A stretch of 64,000 nucleotides of DNA from assembly GCA_964506325.1 (NCBI GenBank), contig CAZDLO010000008.1:1-64000 (forward strand). Reading direction: 5' to 3'. The notes beneath the pieces are model-generated. The model did not search any database and was not told the DNA's origin. It was given only the letters and a program-made list of their open reading frames with translations. This document shows positions 26,429 to 36,538 of the stretch, piece after piece. Source of the stretch: CAINVV01 sp964506325. Lineage in GTDB: Bacteria > Bacteroidota > Bacteroidia > Bacteroidales > Prolixibacteraceae. How positions within the stretch are numbered: position 1 is the first letter of the stretch; every line of letters begins with the position of its first letter. The position numbers and the translations under genes are program-made.

Positions 26429-28063
26429 TCAGATTTTGTTTAAACCCTGTCTGAGCTGAATGGTTTCACTTCCGCCTTCCCACGAGAGTAGCAGCTTAAG
26501 CTCCAAATTGGAGCTGATCTCCAGCGACGGCTTTTGTTTGCCGGAACTGCGTGCGGCACATTTCAGGGAGAGCATTCCATCCGGACCGATGGGATAACGG
26601 TCAATCCCATGTTCAGCAGTGAGATTCACATGCCAGTCGAGGGTTTTCTTCAGAAAGTTCGAATTGATGCCGAATATCGATTCAAACAGCACTGAAACAG
26701 GTACAAGGCCGGTCCATCCGATAAAATCAGGACGGGCAAGCAATCCGGGATCAGCAGTTTCAGGGGCATAATATTCCCAGAAGGTATTTGTTTTCTTAAA
26801 GACCTCAGAAACCTGTTCGTGGTGCTTTGAAGCCAGGTCAAATGCTTGTTTGTGAAAACCGTTTTTTTGCAGGCCTTTGATTATCATGTAATTCGTCGGG
26901 GCCCAGACGCCGCCTTGCCAGTATCTTCCGTCTGACTGGTATTTCTCGTGGTTGGCAGGTATGGATGGGACCGGGTGTTTGCGGTAAAAGGTTTTGCTGT
27001 CGAACAAATGATGGACAAACCCATTGAGTTCCTCCTTGTCCAGCAGGTCGCTCCACAAGGCCCAGTAGGCACCGATGCTCATAAGGGTGCCCTTGCTTCC
27101 GTCGGCATGCTTATCATAGAAAAAGGCAGTTTTCGGGTCCCAGAGTTTTTCCCTGATTAATTTCTTCAGGGATTTTGTCTCATCTTCAATCTCTTCAATC
27201 TCTTGCCAGCGTTCAACATAGAATCCAAATTCCACCAGTAATTTTCCGATGAAAAGCTGCTGCAGGCAAGTATCAAGCCAGGTCATATGGCCGTGCGAGA
27301 ATATCGGGTTATAGGTTTTAGGTACCCTTGGCTGATTGTCCATCCCGGTGCCCCAGCCACTCGACCAATAGGAACCGTCCTGCCAGGTCCTGTTTAGTTT
27401 CAGCCACTGGTAATAAGCGGTCAGGACCGGGAAGATCTTATGCACTCTTTCCCATTCCCCGAAATGCTGAAAGTACTCCATTTCACTCCATGGAATGAGG
27501 TTTGGGCCGGTACTTGTCGGGTCATAGCGGTGAAAACAGTCTTCCCCGGTATTACCCCATATCTCGCGGCAGATGAAGCCGTCGGGGTGCTGCTTGGCAT
27601 AGAAGTTGTCCAGTGTTTTCTGAAAGGGATAGGCACGGCTGCCATACCTGGCAAACATTGTGATAAAATTTGAATCCCACATGAAAATATTGCCATTGTA
27701 GGCAGTGTCTATGTAGGAGGTTATGAACCCGGAGTCCTTGGCAGGATTCTTAATGTTCTTAAAGGCAATTTCCCAGGTTTTCCAGTACATGTCGATGGCC
27801 GCCTCATTGCCTTTCCAGTAGGGTACGGGCAAAATCTCTTTGGCTTTTTCGAATCCGGGAGAGGGAATTATATTGGGCTTTTGGTTCCGAAAATCATTCT
27901 CGGTGACAAAAACATTTTTTACATAGGTATTTTTAAAGGGCAATTTTCCCGTCGTGGTCGCTGTTGTCTGAACCGGATCATCTGCCAGGATCTTTGCGGC
28001 AGGAAATGCTGCAGCACCTGCAATCAGGGCTGACTTGCGGAAGAAGTTACGTCTTGAATTCAT
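26429..28063 (-). CDS. secreted (alpha/alpha)6-barrel glycoside hydrolase, GH63/GH37-like
   Basis: A 544-residue protein with a twin-arginine-type leader (SRRNFFRKSALIAGAAAFPAA). The catalytic region resembles mannosylglycerate hydrolase, trehalase and GH63 enzymes: NIFMWDSNFITMFARYGS, REIWGNTGEDCFHRYDP, SSGWGTGMDNQPR, ASIGAYWALW-like and GRYWQGGVWAPTNYMI. The exact substrate cannot be read from sequence; an alpha-glycoside is likely. It follows the phosphodiesterase gene by 5 bp and probably shares its transcript. Export by Tat fits a folded periplasmic enzyme. Confidence 0.8.
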   Translation of the reverse strand: MNSRRNFFRKSALIAGAAAFPAAKILADDPVQTTATTTGKLPFKNTYVKNVFVTENDFRNQKPNIIPSPGFEKAKEILPVPYWKGNEAAIDMYWKTWEIAFKNIKNPAKDSGFITSYIDTAYNGNIFMWDSNFITMFARYGSRAYPFQKTLDNFYAKQHPDGFICREIWGNTGEDCFHRYDPTSTGPNLIPWSEMEYFQHFGEWERVHKIFPVLTAYYQWLKLNRTWQDGSYWSSGWGTGMDNQPRVPKTYNPIFSHGHMTWLDTCLQQLFIGKLLVEFGFYVERWQEIEEIEDETKSLKKLIREKLWDPKTAFFYDKHADGSKGTLMSIGAYWALWSDLLDKEELNGFVHHLFDSKTFYRKHPVPSIPANHEKYQSDGRYWQGGVWAPTNYMIIKGLQKNGFHKQAFDLASKHHEQVSEVFKKTNTFWEYYAPETADPGLLARPDFIGWTGLVPVSVLFESIFGINSNFLKKTLDWHVNLTAEHGIDRYPIGPDGMLSLKCAARSSGKQKPSLEISSNLELKLLLSWEGGSETIQLRQGLNKI

Positions 28064-28068
28064 GGGAA

Positions 28069-28851
28069 TCAGTTTTTGGATTTTTTCAGAAAGGCCTCAA
28101 GTTCCGGGATGTGGTCGGTATTGATATAGTCAACCTTGAGTTTCATCAGGTAGGTCCATGCCTCCGGAGTATCAGGGGCATTCCAGAACCTGATGGTTTT
28201 GTTGATGCGGTGAACAGAATCAATGACTTGCACCAGTCTTTTTTCATCGTTGGCAGGTATTGGGCCGACACCATTCCAGCGGGTGAAATTGCCCAGGTTG
28301 TCGCTGTACAACCCGACCCGCTCAATCAGCTCTGAATTATATTTCAGCTTAAGATTTCCATCAAAATAGATGAAGTCGGGATAATTCCTGAACTTTGCCG
28401 GTTCAGGCCTGTTGCCGGTAATGGTGATCCGGACTGCATTCTTATTGACAATGGGATCAAATACTTCGGGGTATTTCAAAAGTATCCTGACCAACATCGA
28501 CAAGGTTGGTTCGACCTCCGTTTTCAGATCTATCAGCAGCTGGAAAGTCCCCGGTGAGTCCTTCCATGCCCTGCCTCCGTTCTCCCTGATCAGTTTCACG
28601 ATGGGCAGGATGTAAAGTGATTCGATGGTCTTTTCGGCACTGACCTGGTTCCTGTTGTGGGCTACGAAAAGCTTGCCGTCGATGGCCCAGATATCAGCCT
28701 CAATGGATCCGAAATGAGCGTTGTAGGCCGACATGAACGGCGTTTTTTGTTCGTAATCGTTGTGGGAATGAGCATTCAGGGAGGTATACTGGGCGTTGGC
28801 TGCGAGAGCACATCCGAGAAACCATAACGTGACTGATAAGATTTTCTTCAT
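28069..28851 (-). CDS. PLC-like phosphodiesterase / glycerophosphodiesterase-family protein
   Basis: Secreted 260-residue TIM-barrel phosphodiesterase-fold protein with signal peptide (MKKILSVTLWFLGCALAANA). The catalytic signature is HSHNDYEQ near the mature N-terminus, with EADIWAIDGKLFVAHNR as the second half of the active site. The PI-PLC/GDPD superfamily hydrolyses phosphodiesters, including glycerophosphoinositol. Proximity to an inositol operon makes an inositol-phospholipid substrate attractive but unproven. The GH gene lies immediately downstream. Confidence 0.75.
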   Translation of the reverse strand: MKKILSVTLWFLGCALAANAQYTSLNAHSHNDYEQKTPFMSAYNAHFGSIEADIWAIDGKLFVAHNRNQVSAEKTIESLYILPIVKLIRENGGRAWKDSPGTFQLLIDLKTEVEPTLSMLVRILLKYPEVFDPIVNKNAVRITITGNRPEPAKFRNYPDFIYFDGNLKLKYNSELIERVGLYSDNLGNFTRWNGVGPIPANDEKRLVQVIDSVHRINKTIRFWNAPDTPEAWTYLMKLKVDYINTDHIPELEAFLKKSKN

Positions 28852-29018
28852 TGGTTAGTTTTTTGATGTTTGGTTGCATGTGGAATAGAAGTTCTGTAAA
28901 GCATATGGAGGTCCTGTGAAGTCCTTTTCCCTTGTGACGAAAATAATTTTTATTTCGGTTGAATTGGTTGTTTCAGGAAATTTTTCATGGTAAATTGGCA
29001 ATGGGAAGTTTTTTCAGG

Positions 29019-32000
29019 TTATTTGAGTTCCCGGGGATGCCCTGCCTGCATTTCAGATTTGATCTCCGGATGAGACAACGGCTCAGCGAATATCTTCACC
29101 TGGTCAATCCATCCATTGAAAAAACGCTGATCCGGAAATTCTTCATTCCTGCCAATCATCCATTTTGCATGAGAAATAAGATTTCCGGGTAATATTTTCT
29201 TTTCACAGGCGGATAAAATCCCGTCGATGTACAATTCAAGGGTGTTCCCATTGTAAACTCCCGCGATATGATGCCAGTCTCCGGCCCAGTTGGCAGGCAA
29301 GTCTGTTTCGCAAACGCCGCGTCCCCAGCCTCCGGCAAAAAATGTGAGCTTTTTGGTGCCCGTTGCCTGGAGAACAATATTGTCCCCTTTGGAAATGATG
29401 TCTGACAGCTGATTTTGCTTCCGGGGATATACCCATGCCATTATGGTAATTTGATCCTTCAGTTCATCCAGGCTCCTGGAATGGGCAAATTCAATGTATT
29501 TTAAAGTATCCCTCCCGACCTGTCCAGACTGGGATTCCGTGCTGCTAATTTTCCTGACCAAACCAAAGTTCAGCAATCCCGACCGGTCGGGAATTGAATC
29601 TCCGGTCAAATCCGGTGCAACAGGGATGTCCGCAATTTTTGAGTCCCGGTTATCCTCGTAAATTTTAATTCTTTCAGAAACAGACCCGACGCTGATGGTG
29701 TGTATTCCGGCATTATTTATGGTGACGCCAGAGGAGATCTTCCGGATTTTGCCCGGGTCCAAAGTGACAATCTCCTGTTGAATTGTTCGGCCATCCAACT
29801 TCACAGACAAGGTATCCGTTACGGGTAATCCGCCCTTATTCATAATTGTAAATTCGAAACCGGTCCGGCTGTTTATCCTGCAGGCAGGAGCTGCTCTCAG
29901 AGCTGTCACCTCAAGAGGTGTTTTTTTGCCCGAAGATGATGTTACCACTTCTGTTTGCACGGATTGATTTCCCAACATCAGTATTTTCATTCCGGTGCCG
30001 TACAACCTGCAGGCGATGGAATCATGAACTGTATCATTTTCGTCAACTACAACATTCTTTTGTAAATATTCCCTGCCATCGAGGTGTAACTTCACAATTA
30101 TTGTGCCCCTGGGTCCGGAATTGTTCACTGCAAACCTGGCGTGGAAGACCTCGTCCGACCGGACTTTTTCTTTTGAAAGATGAAATCCGGAAATTTTGAA
30201 ACTGGATGAATGTTTGGTTTCTGATGGTCCGGTTGAAACCTGGTCTTTCACCGGAGGAATTGCCGGTTTGTGGTCCATTACGAAATCCAACATACCCCCA
30301 GCTGTTATGTCTTTGTGGGATATCCAATTGTTTTTTATCGGTAATCCATTGAAAAATAAATCTTTAACATATAATTTTTGATTAGGATTGCCGGTTGTTC
30401 TCAGAATGAATTCTTTCTTGCCGGGAAGATGAATGGTTACTTTCTTAAAAATGGGCGTTCCGGTATCATATCCCGGCCGGCCCGGGCACAGGGGATAGAA
30501 CCCGAGGGCATTGAATACATACCAGCTTGACATCGAGCCCAGGTCGTCATTTCCCGGCAGTCCGTCTGCCGTATTTTTGAATCCGTAACTTAAGATCTTT
30601 CTTACCCATTCCTGTGTTTTATCCGGGCGGCCGGCATAGTTAAAGAGATAGTGGATATGAAACACCGGTTCATTGTCGAAAAATATATCCTGCCTGGTTA
30701 AGGCTGAATCCAAACGGGAAACGAATGCTTCCTTTCCCCCCATCAGGTTGATCAGATCGATTGGGTCTTGCGGTACAAAAAAGGAGTAACTCCATTTGTC
30801 ACCTTCTTTGTACCCGGAATTGCCCGGTTCGGAGATGAAATCAGATCCGTTCCCGGGAACAAAAAACAGCGATTCGGGGAAAAGGAGGTTTCTGTATCCA
30901 CGGCTTCTTTTCAGTAGGGAATCTGCCGCCCTGGTGTCTTTCATTACACTGCCTGCAAACCGGGAAAGTGCCCAGTCGTCGTAAGAATACTCAAGTGTTT
31001 TGGTTACTGATTCTGAAAAGGATGACGGCACATATCCCAGGTTCAGGTAGGCAGAAAAGTCTTCGTCCCTGTGCTGTGACAAGCAATTGGTCATGGCCTC
31101 CCAGGCCAGTAAGCTGTCAAAATTACAAATACCCTTCAAATAGGAATCAACGATCACCGGAATCACATGATGGCCCGTCATGGGGCCGATGGGCAACTGA
31201 CCTGCCTGGCTGTACTGATCCAGCATGGACCTGATAATATCACCTTGGGTATCAGGCAGCAATAAACTGAGTAAGGGGTGCAGTGTTCTGAACGTATCCC
31301 ATACAGAGAACCCGCTGTATTGGTTCAGGCCTTTTGCCTGGTGAACCAGTCCGTCTGATCCCCTGTAAAACCCGTCTGCATCAGAAACTATCCACGGTAA
31401 AAGGAAGGAGTGGTACAAGGCGGTATAAAATATTGTTTTGTTAACCGTTGAGGTATCCTCTACCTCTATCATGGACAGTTTTTTCTGCCATGACTCCCTG
31501 TTGGATGCACAAAAACTGTCAAAATCCCAGGAAGGGATCTCTTGGTCCAGGTTTCTGGCAGTACTTTCCCGGTTCAGTTCAGAAGCCCCTATTTTCAGCA
31601 GCAGGATGTTTTCTCCGCTGCCGGCTGCCGGGAATGTTAAGAGTATTCCGTCTTTGAGTTCTTTTTTTGCAATATATTCCCGGTTAAGTAAAACAACAGT
31701 ATTTAGTTTGGAACCTTCCAGTTTTTTGCCGGAGAGGAAACTGATGGTTCCCATGTCACCCAGGAAAATCATTGGGGTGGTTTGCGGAGGAAAAGTAAAC
31801 CGGAAGATCCCGGCATGAACGGATGCTGTTGACTCAACCCTTGTCCCGTTGTCCCTGAACAAAACGCTGTAGTAACCGGGAGTACTTATTTCATCGCTGT
31901 GGGAAAAAGTCCGGGAATAATTGCCGGAAGGGGATCCTGTAACCGGGTCGACAGGCATCACCCTTATTTTTCCGGCAGAACCATTCGGATAGCCGCTCCG

Positions 32001-32282
32001 GTGACCGGTGCAACTGAAGAAACAGATCGTGCTGTCGCGGAAGTCATAGCCGTAAGGTTCTGAAGCTTTCGTTTCCGGTGTCAGCTGCATATACCCAAAA
32101 GGTGCCACAGCGCCCGGATAGGTTCCGCCTTCCGCGCCCCACAGGGCTTTTGTTTTGGTCTGTGTCGTACCGATCAACGGATTTACCGGCTTCGTCGCGT
32201 TATTTTCCTGACCCCGGAGAGAAGAGCAAAATATAATGGAAAGGAGGACAATCCAGGAAAGGACAAAGATGTTTCGTATCAT
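29019..32282 (-). CDS. GH92 alpha-mannosidase with C-terminal LamG domain
   Basis: Secreted protein of 1087 residues. After a signal peptide, residues about 30-660 show the GH92 plan, with NPLIGTTQTKTKALWGAEGG, GHRSGYPNGSAG, SGFSVWDTFRTLHPLL, PIGPMTGHHVIPVI and DDLGSMSSWYVFNALGFYP, the conserved catalytic and Ca-site stretches. Beta-sandwich modules of CARDB/Ig type follow (about 690-880). A concanavalin-like LamG domain (about 900-1080; TIMAWVYPRKQNQ, DWHHIAGVYNGNTLELYIDG) ends the protein. GH92 enzymes trim alpha-mannose from N-glycans or yeast mannan. The accessory LamG part likely binds carbohydrate. Confidence 0.9.
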   Translation of the reverse strand: MIRNIFVLSWIVLLSIIFCSSLRGQENNATKPVNPLIGTTQTKTKALWGAEGGTYPGAVAPFGYMQLTPETKASEPYGYDFRDSTICFFSCTGHRSGYPNGSAGKIRVMPVDPVTGSPSGNYSRTFSHSDEISTPGYYSVLFRDNGTRVESTASVHAGIFRFTFPPQTTPMIFLGDMGTISFLSGKKLEGSKLNTVVLLNREYIAKKELKDGILLTFPAAGSGENILLLKIGASELNRESTARNLDQEIPSWDFDSFCASNRESWQKKLSMIEVEDTSTVNKTIFYTALYHSFLLPWIVSDADGFYRGSDGLVHQAKGLNQYSGFSVWDTFRTLHPLLSLLLPDTQGDIIRSMLDQYSQAGQLPIGPMTGHHVIPVIVDSYLKGICNFDSLLAWEAMTNCLSQHRDEDFSAYLNLGYVPSSFSESVTKTLEYSYDDWALSRFAGSVMKDTRAADSLLKRSRGYRNLLFPESLFFVPGNGSDFISEPGNSGYKEGDKWSYSFFVPQDPIDLINLMGGKEAFVSRLDSALTRQDIFFDNEPVFHIHYLFNYAGRPDKTQEWVRKILSYGFKNTADGLPGNDDLGSMSSWYVFNALGFYPLCPGRPGYDTGTPIFKKVTIHLPGKKEFILRTTGNPNQKLYVKDLFFNGLPIKNNWISHKDITAGGMLDFVMDHKPAIPPVKDQVSTGPSETKHSSSFKISGFHLSKEKVRSDEVFHARFAVNNSGPRGTIIVKLHLDGREYLQKNVVVDENDTVHDSIACRLYGTGMKILMLGNQSVQTEVVTSSSGKKTPLEVTALRAAPACRINSRTGFEFTIMNKGGLPVTDTLSVKLDGRTIQQEIVTLDPGKIRKISSGVTINNAGIHTISVGSVSERIKIYEDNRDSKIADIPVAPDLTGDSIPDRSGLLNFGLVRKISSTESQSGQVGRDTLKYIEFAHSRSLDELKDQITIMAWVYPRKQNQLSDIISKGDNIVLQATGTKKLTFFAGGWGRGVCETDLPANWAGDWHHIAGVYNGNTLELYIDGILSACEKKILPGNLISHAKWMIGRNEEFPDQRFFNGWIDQVKIFAEPLSHPEIKSEMQAGHPRELK

Positions 32283-32458
32283 TGGGCAGGACCGGATTTA
32301 TCGGTGAAATTGTACATTCTCCCTGATTGATCCCGGGGAATCAGTCTGTAAAACCATTCTTTGTGTCGTGTTGCGTTTTCCCGGCAGGTTGCGTCCTGCT
32401 GCCGGCGGTGAAAGCCACCCCGGGAACATTTTTTTCGGATGCAAGAATCCGCCGGTTT

Positions 32459-33523
32459 TTATTTTCGTTGCCTGTAATGGTATTTCTCACCCCAGGCCAT
32501 TTGTATCCATGGAAATACTGACGGATCTCCCAGCCTGCTGTAATTGAGCCAGTAAGGTTCGCGGTGGTCGATGGTATGGCCCATTTCATTTTCGTGCCCG
32601 GGCAGGGTGAGTCTGGGACGGAATCCCCTTACAAGCCTGTGATCAGGGTAGACAGACCAGCTGTTGGTCATGAGCACATCCACCTTGCAAACATCGCCTG
32701 CCTTGTCGATCCAGCTAAAGTCACCGAGGTTGGACTGGTCGCCCGTGTGGGCAAAAGTCATACCTTCAGGGGTTGCCACCACTGTTACGTTGTTCGGTAT
32801 ATCTTCACCCTGGTGACCGGGATTGGTATAGAACCTGAGTTTTATTCCCTTGCCGGGAAGTTCAATTTCCTGCAGAAGGCCCGCTTTTCTCTCGGGGTGA
32901 GTTACCCTGGCATAGAAATCATAGGCCGGCCAGAGATTGGGCGGGGTCACAACGGGCTTGTTTTGTTGCAGCAACATCTCCGCCATCCATGGATCCGCAT
33001 GGTCGCCGTGGTGGTGTGAGACGAACAGGATATCGAGCTGATCAATTAATTTTTGCATCATCTCTTTTGGCAGTGTGAATCCGGGAATGGAAAGAACCCC
33101 TCTCTGCACATCAAATCCAATCGTCACTGTGGCAGTTTTAACGACAAATGCATGGTCATACAATTTCCAGACAACAGCTCCTTTCGTGACTTTTTCGGAA
33201 CAGATCTCACGGATGGCTTGCTGAATGCGCTGCTGCAGAAACTCCTGCACTGCCGGCCGGGTTGGGGCCTTCTGTTCGTGCATAACATTGTCTATCATGA
33301 GGAGAGCCATTTTTCGTTGCATAGGTTCGGCCAGCGCGGGAGGACTTTGAAGCAGTGCCTCGCCTGCGAGCTGCAAAGTAACTTTTGCCTGCTGGTTGAG
33401 GTAACCTTCCACATCCCCCCACCAGTCGGTTTTGGTATCGGGGTTGGTTGTTGCCGGATTTTGTGCCATTGAATACAGATGGCAGATCAGGCTAAAGGCT
33501 AATAAAACTATTTTTCTCTTCAT
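32459..33523 (-). CDS. secreted metallo-beta-lactamase-fold hydrolase
   Basis: A 354-residue protein starting at MKRKIVLLAFSLICHLYSMA (signal peptide). The frame is open to 33625, but the ATG at 33523 gives the signal. The zinc-binding motif of the superfamily is HHHGDHADP, followed by FYTNPGHQGEDIP and TFAHTGDQSNLGDFSW, then LPGHENEMGHT. Function within the superfamily (UlaG-like, lactonase-like or other) cannot be assigned. It lies 176 bp before GH92 and may be in the same transcription unit. Confidence 0.82.
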   Translation of the reverse strand: MKRKIVLLAFSLICHLYSMAQNPATTNPDTKTDWWGDVEGYLNQQAKVTLQLAGEALLQSPPALAEPMQRKMALLMIDNVMHEQKAPTRPAVQEFLQQRIQQAIREICSEKVTKGAVVWKLYDHAFVVKTATVTIGFDVQRGVLSIPGFTLPKEMMQKLIDQLDILFVSHHHGDHADPWMAEMLLQQNKPVVTPPNLWPAYDFYARVTHPERKAGLLQEIELPGKGIKLRFYTNPGHQGEDIPNNVTVVATPEGMTFAHTGDQSNLGDFSWIDKAGDVCKVDVLMTNSWSVYPDHRLVRGFRPRLTLPGHENEMGHTIDHREPYWLNYSRLGDPSVFPWIQMAWGEKYHYRQRK

Positions 33524-33623
33524 TTTGTAACAGTATTGTTCATGTGGGGCATTCAACCCGGATCCATTTGCCCTTGCCAGGGGCACGGTTATCAAGGTGA
33601 ATTTGTTATTGGCTGTAAAAATC

Positions 33624-33631
33624 AAAGTTAA
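33624..33631 (-). promoter_or_regulatory. candidate -7 box for the metallo-hydrolase gene
   Basis: TAACTTTG on the minus strand matches TAnnTTTG, about 100 bp upstream of the ATG at 33523. It is within the 254-bp divergent region facing the C69 peptidase gene. Confidence 0.4.
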
Positions 33632-33777
33632 AATTAATCCTAAAGAACATTGAAATGTCTGCCCGTGAATATGGAAATTAAATTTTCATCTGCCGTTGGC
33701 CAACTCTGCTGAATTTGTATCCATCCCATTTCAAAACCCGGCAATAGTTGCTAAATTCGTTTCTCAAATTTCCATTT

Positions 33778-35520
33778 ATGAAGTATCGAATTTCTGCCAT
33801 AATCCTGCTTGTAATTTTTGCCGCAACAATCTACCCGGTTACAGCATGTACCAACTTTATCGTCACCAAAAAAGCCAGCAAGGACGGATCTGTCATGATA
33901 ACCTATGCTGCCGATTCACACACCCGTTACGGTGCCATAGCCTATTATCCTGCTGCTGATCACTTGCCCGGAAGTCCCTGCGAGGTGTATCACTACGAAA
34001 ACGGGAAACTGCTCGGGACCATTCCTGAAGTTGCCCACACCTACTCAGTGGTTCAGTTCATGAATGAAAAGCAGGTTGCCATCGGCGAAACGACTTTTGG
34101 CGGACTTGATTCCCTTGCCACGCAGCCCGGAGCTATCCTGGATTACGGGTCGCTGATGCGCATTGGGCTCCAGCGTTCAAAAACCGCCCGGGAAATGATC
34201 CGGATCATGACCGAACTGGTGAAGGAATATGGGTATGCCACTTCCGGTGAATCCTTTTCAATATCCGATCCCAGTGAAGCCTGGATCATGGAGCTGATTG
34301 GGAAAGGCAAGTATGAGAAAGGGGCCGTATGGGTTGCCCGACTGGTTCCGGACGGATATGTGAGCGGTCATGCCAACCAGGCAAGAATAACAACTTTCCC
34401 GTTTCAAAAGAGCAACAACTGGAGTAACCCTGGCCAGACAGTGTATCATTCACCTGATGTTATAAGTTTTGCGAAAAAGCATGGTTTCTACAAGGGAGAT
34501 GATGCCACCTTCAGTTTTTCTGATGTCTACAATCCGTTGAAATTTGGGGGTGCGCGCTTCTGCGATGCAAGGGTATGGTCTTTTTTTAGGAATATCAGCA
34601 GGGAAATCAGGGAGAACCCTGTTTTTACTGCTTACGCCCAGGGTGAATTCATCCGCGAAAGCAAATTTTCTGACCAGTCTCCGAACCCCAATGCCTATGC
34701 TACCAACCGCCTGCCATTGTGGGTCAAACCCGACTCGCCTGTGCTCCTTCGTGATGTAATGGCAAGAATGCGTGACCATTATGAAGATACACCGCTCGAC
34801 ATGCGCAACGATAACGGGGCCGGCCCTTACAAGTCGCCCTACCGGTGGCGGCCGATGGAGTTTGCCGTTGACAGTGTGATGTACCTGAACGAAAGGGCAG
34901 TGGCCACCCAGCAAACCGGCTACAGCTTCGTGGCGCAATCCCGCAGCGGGTTTCCGGATGCCGTGGGCGGTGTTTTCTGGTTCGGTACGGATGATGCGGA
35001 TGGCTGCGTTTATGCACCTATGTTCTGCGGAATCAGCCGCATTCCGCAAAGTTTTGCCCTCGGCAACGGATCCATGATATCCTGGTCCGAAACATCTGCA
35101 TACTGGACCTTCAGCCAGGTCAACAACTGGGCCTATTCCCGTTACAACGTCATTCATCCTGAAATCGAGAAGTACCAGTCTCAACTGGAAAGTCAGTTTG
35201 TTGCCGAAGTTGAGGATGTCCAGCAAAAGGTGAAGGAGCTGGCAAACAGCAATCCTGGCAGGGGAATCGAATATCTGACCGATTATTCCGAGAGGACAGG
35301 TGACAAGCTGGTGGCCGACTGGTCGGCTTTTTACCGCTACCTGTTTATGAAATACCACGACGGCAACATCAAGGTTACGGATGGTAACCAGTTGAAAGAC
35401 AATGGGAACAACAAAAATGTGCCGGCAAAGCCCCTGCAGCCGGGATATGGAAAAGAGTGGGAGCGAATTATGATCCAGGGTACCGGCGACCGTTTGAAAG
35501 TTCCCGGCAAAGAGCTTTAA
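33778..35520 (+). CDS. C69-family dipeptidase
   Basis: N-terminal-nucleophile hydrolase of 580 residues. The signal peptide (MKYRISAIILLVIFAATIYP) is followed directly by TACTNFIVTKKAS. Cys24 would become the catalytic N-terminal nucleophile after processing, as in PepD-type dipeptidases. The GESFSISDPSEAWIMELIG and VWVARLVPDGYVSGHANQAR blocks are characteristic. The start at 33778 is preferred because the upstream in-frame ATG at 33748 adds ten residues ahead of the signal. It heads a plus-strand group with the next two genes. Confidence 0.9.
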   Translation: MKYRISAIILLVIFAATIYPVTACTNFIVTKKASKDGSVMITYAADSHTRYGAIAYYPAADHLPGSPCEVYHYENGKLLGTIPEVAHTYSVVQFMNEKQVAIGETTFGGLDSLATQPGAILDYGSLMRIGLQRSKTAREMIRIMTELVKEYGYATSGESFSISDPSEAWIMELIGKGKYEKGAVWVARLVPDGYVSGHANQARITTFPFQKSNNWSNPGQTVYHSPDVISFAKKHGFYKGDDATFSFSDVYNPLKFGGARFCDARVWSFFRNISREIRENPVFTAYAQGEFIRESKFSDQSPNPNAYATNRLPLWVKPDSPVLLRDVMARMRDHYEDTPLDMRNDNGAGPYKSPYRWRPMEFAVDSVMYLNERAVATQQTGYSFVAQSRSGFPDAVGGVFWFGTDDADGCVYAPMFCGISRIPQSFALGNGSMISWSETSAYWTFSQVNNWAYSRYNVIHPEIEKYQSQLESQFVAEVEDVQQKVKELANSNPGRGIEYLTDYSERTGDKLVADWSAFYRYLFMKYHDGNIKVTDGNQLKDNGNNKNVPAKPLQPGYGKEWERIMIQGTGDRLKVPGKEL

Positions 35521-35554
35521 ATCCAATTAAATATCTACTTTAACAATTAACACC

Positions 35555-36526
35555 ATGCAAACAAAAAAAACCTCAATTTTCAACTCCGGGCTAAGATCTT
35601 TTCAGGTCTTAATGACCCTGGTTTCACTGCTGTTCATTACCTCTGCCTTTGGCCAGTCCAAATTGCTGAGCGAGCGCCTGGGGTACAAACCGACAGATAA
35701 GTTACTGATTGTCAACTGCGATGACGCAGGTATGTGTAATTCAGCCAACCTGGCTGTTATCGACGGACAGGAAAAGGGGCTGATCACCTCCTCCACCATC
35801 ATGATGCCTTGCCCCTGGTCGGGAGCCATGGCGGATTATGCCAGGAACCATCCCGAAAAGGATTTTGGAGTCCATCTTACCCACACTGCTGAATGGCGAT
35901 TTTACAGGTGGGGACCTGTCGCTCCGAAGGAGCAGGTAAAAGGCCTTTGTGATCCTGATGGTTTCCTTTGGCGCAGCGTGGAAGAGGTATATGCACATGC
36001 CAAACCCGAAGAGGCGCTCATAGAAGGACGTGCCCAGATCATGAGAGCGCTGGCGGCGGGGGTTCCTGTTACCCACATCGATTCACACATGGGAACCATG
36101 CAACATTCCCCGGAATATGTAAGGAGTTACGTTCAGCTCGCCATGGAGTTCAACCTTCCCCTCAGGATGCCATCACAGTCGACCATGTTGAAATTTAATC
36201 AGCCGAATATGCGTGAAGAACTGTCAAAGCAGGGACTGGTCTTTACCGATTACTTCGTTTACGAAGAAATGCAGAATTACAAGGAGGTTAAACCATTCTG
36301 GACATCCGTCATTAAAAACCTGAAGCCCGGAGTGACAGAAATATTTATTCATGCCTCCAGGATGAGCGATGAACTTAGAGCCATCACCGGAACCGCCGAA
36401 AAACGTTCACAGGAAGCCGCCTGTTTTACTACCGATGCCGATATCAGGCAATTGATTAAAGATCAGGGAGTCATACTTATCGGCTACAAGCCGTTACTGG
36501 ATCTGCAAAGAAAACTCAGGAAATAA
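35555..36526 (+). CDS. YdjC/ChbG-type carbohydrate deacetylase homologue, secreted
   Basis: A 323-residue protein with an N-terminal signal segment ending near TSAFGQ. The YdjC-family metal-binding pattern is visible: NCDDAGMCNSANLA (Asp-Asp), GVHLTHTAEW and THIDSHMGTMQHSPEY (His ligands). The family includes chitooligosaccharide deacetylase ChbG and HpnK. The substrate here is unknown. It is 34 bp after the C69 gene and 12 bp before the next gene. Confidence 0.85.
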   Translation: MQTKKTSIFNSGLRSFQVLMTLVSLLFITSAFGQSKLLSERLGYKPTDKLLIVNCDDAGMCNSANLAVIDGQEKGLITSSTIMMPCPWSGAMADYARNHPEKDFGVHLTHTAEWRFYRWGPVAPKEQVKGLCDPDGFLWRSVEEVYAHAKPEEALIEGRAQIMRALAAGVPVTHIDSHMGTMQHSPEYVRSYVQLAMEFNLPLRMPSQSTMLKFNQPNMREELSKQGLVFTDYFVYEEMQNYKEVKPFWTSVIKNLKPGVTEIFIHASRMSDELRAITGTAEKRSQEAACFTTDADIRQLIKDQGVILIGYKPLLDLQRKLRK

Positions 36527-36538
36527 TCATCTGACAAA

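Noticed and set aside
32382..32451. Hairpins between the metallo-hydrolase and GH92 genes as terminators
   Set aside because: Stems are 5-7 bp and neither is followed by a T-run on the transcribed minus strand.
34450..35526. 358-codon antisense frame under the C69 peptidase
   Set aside because: It lies entirely opposite a gene with clear family motifs and shows no recognisable features, as expected for codon-bias-driven antisense frames.
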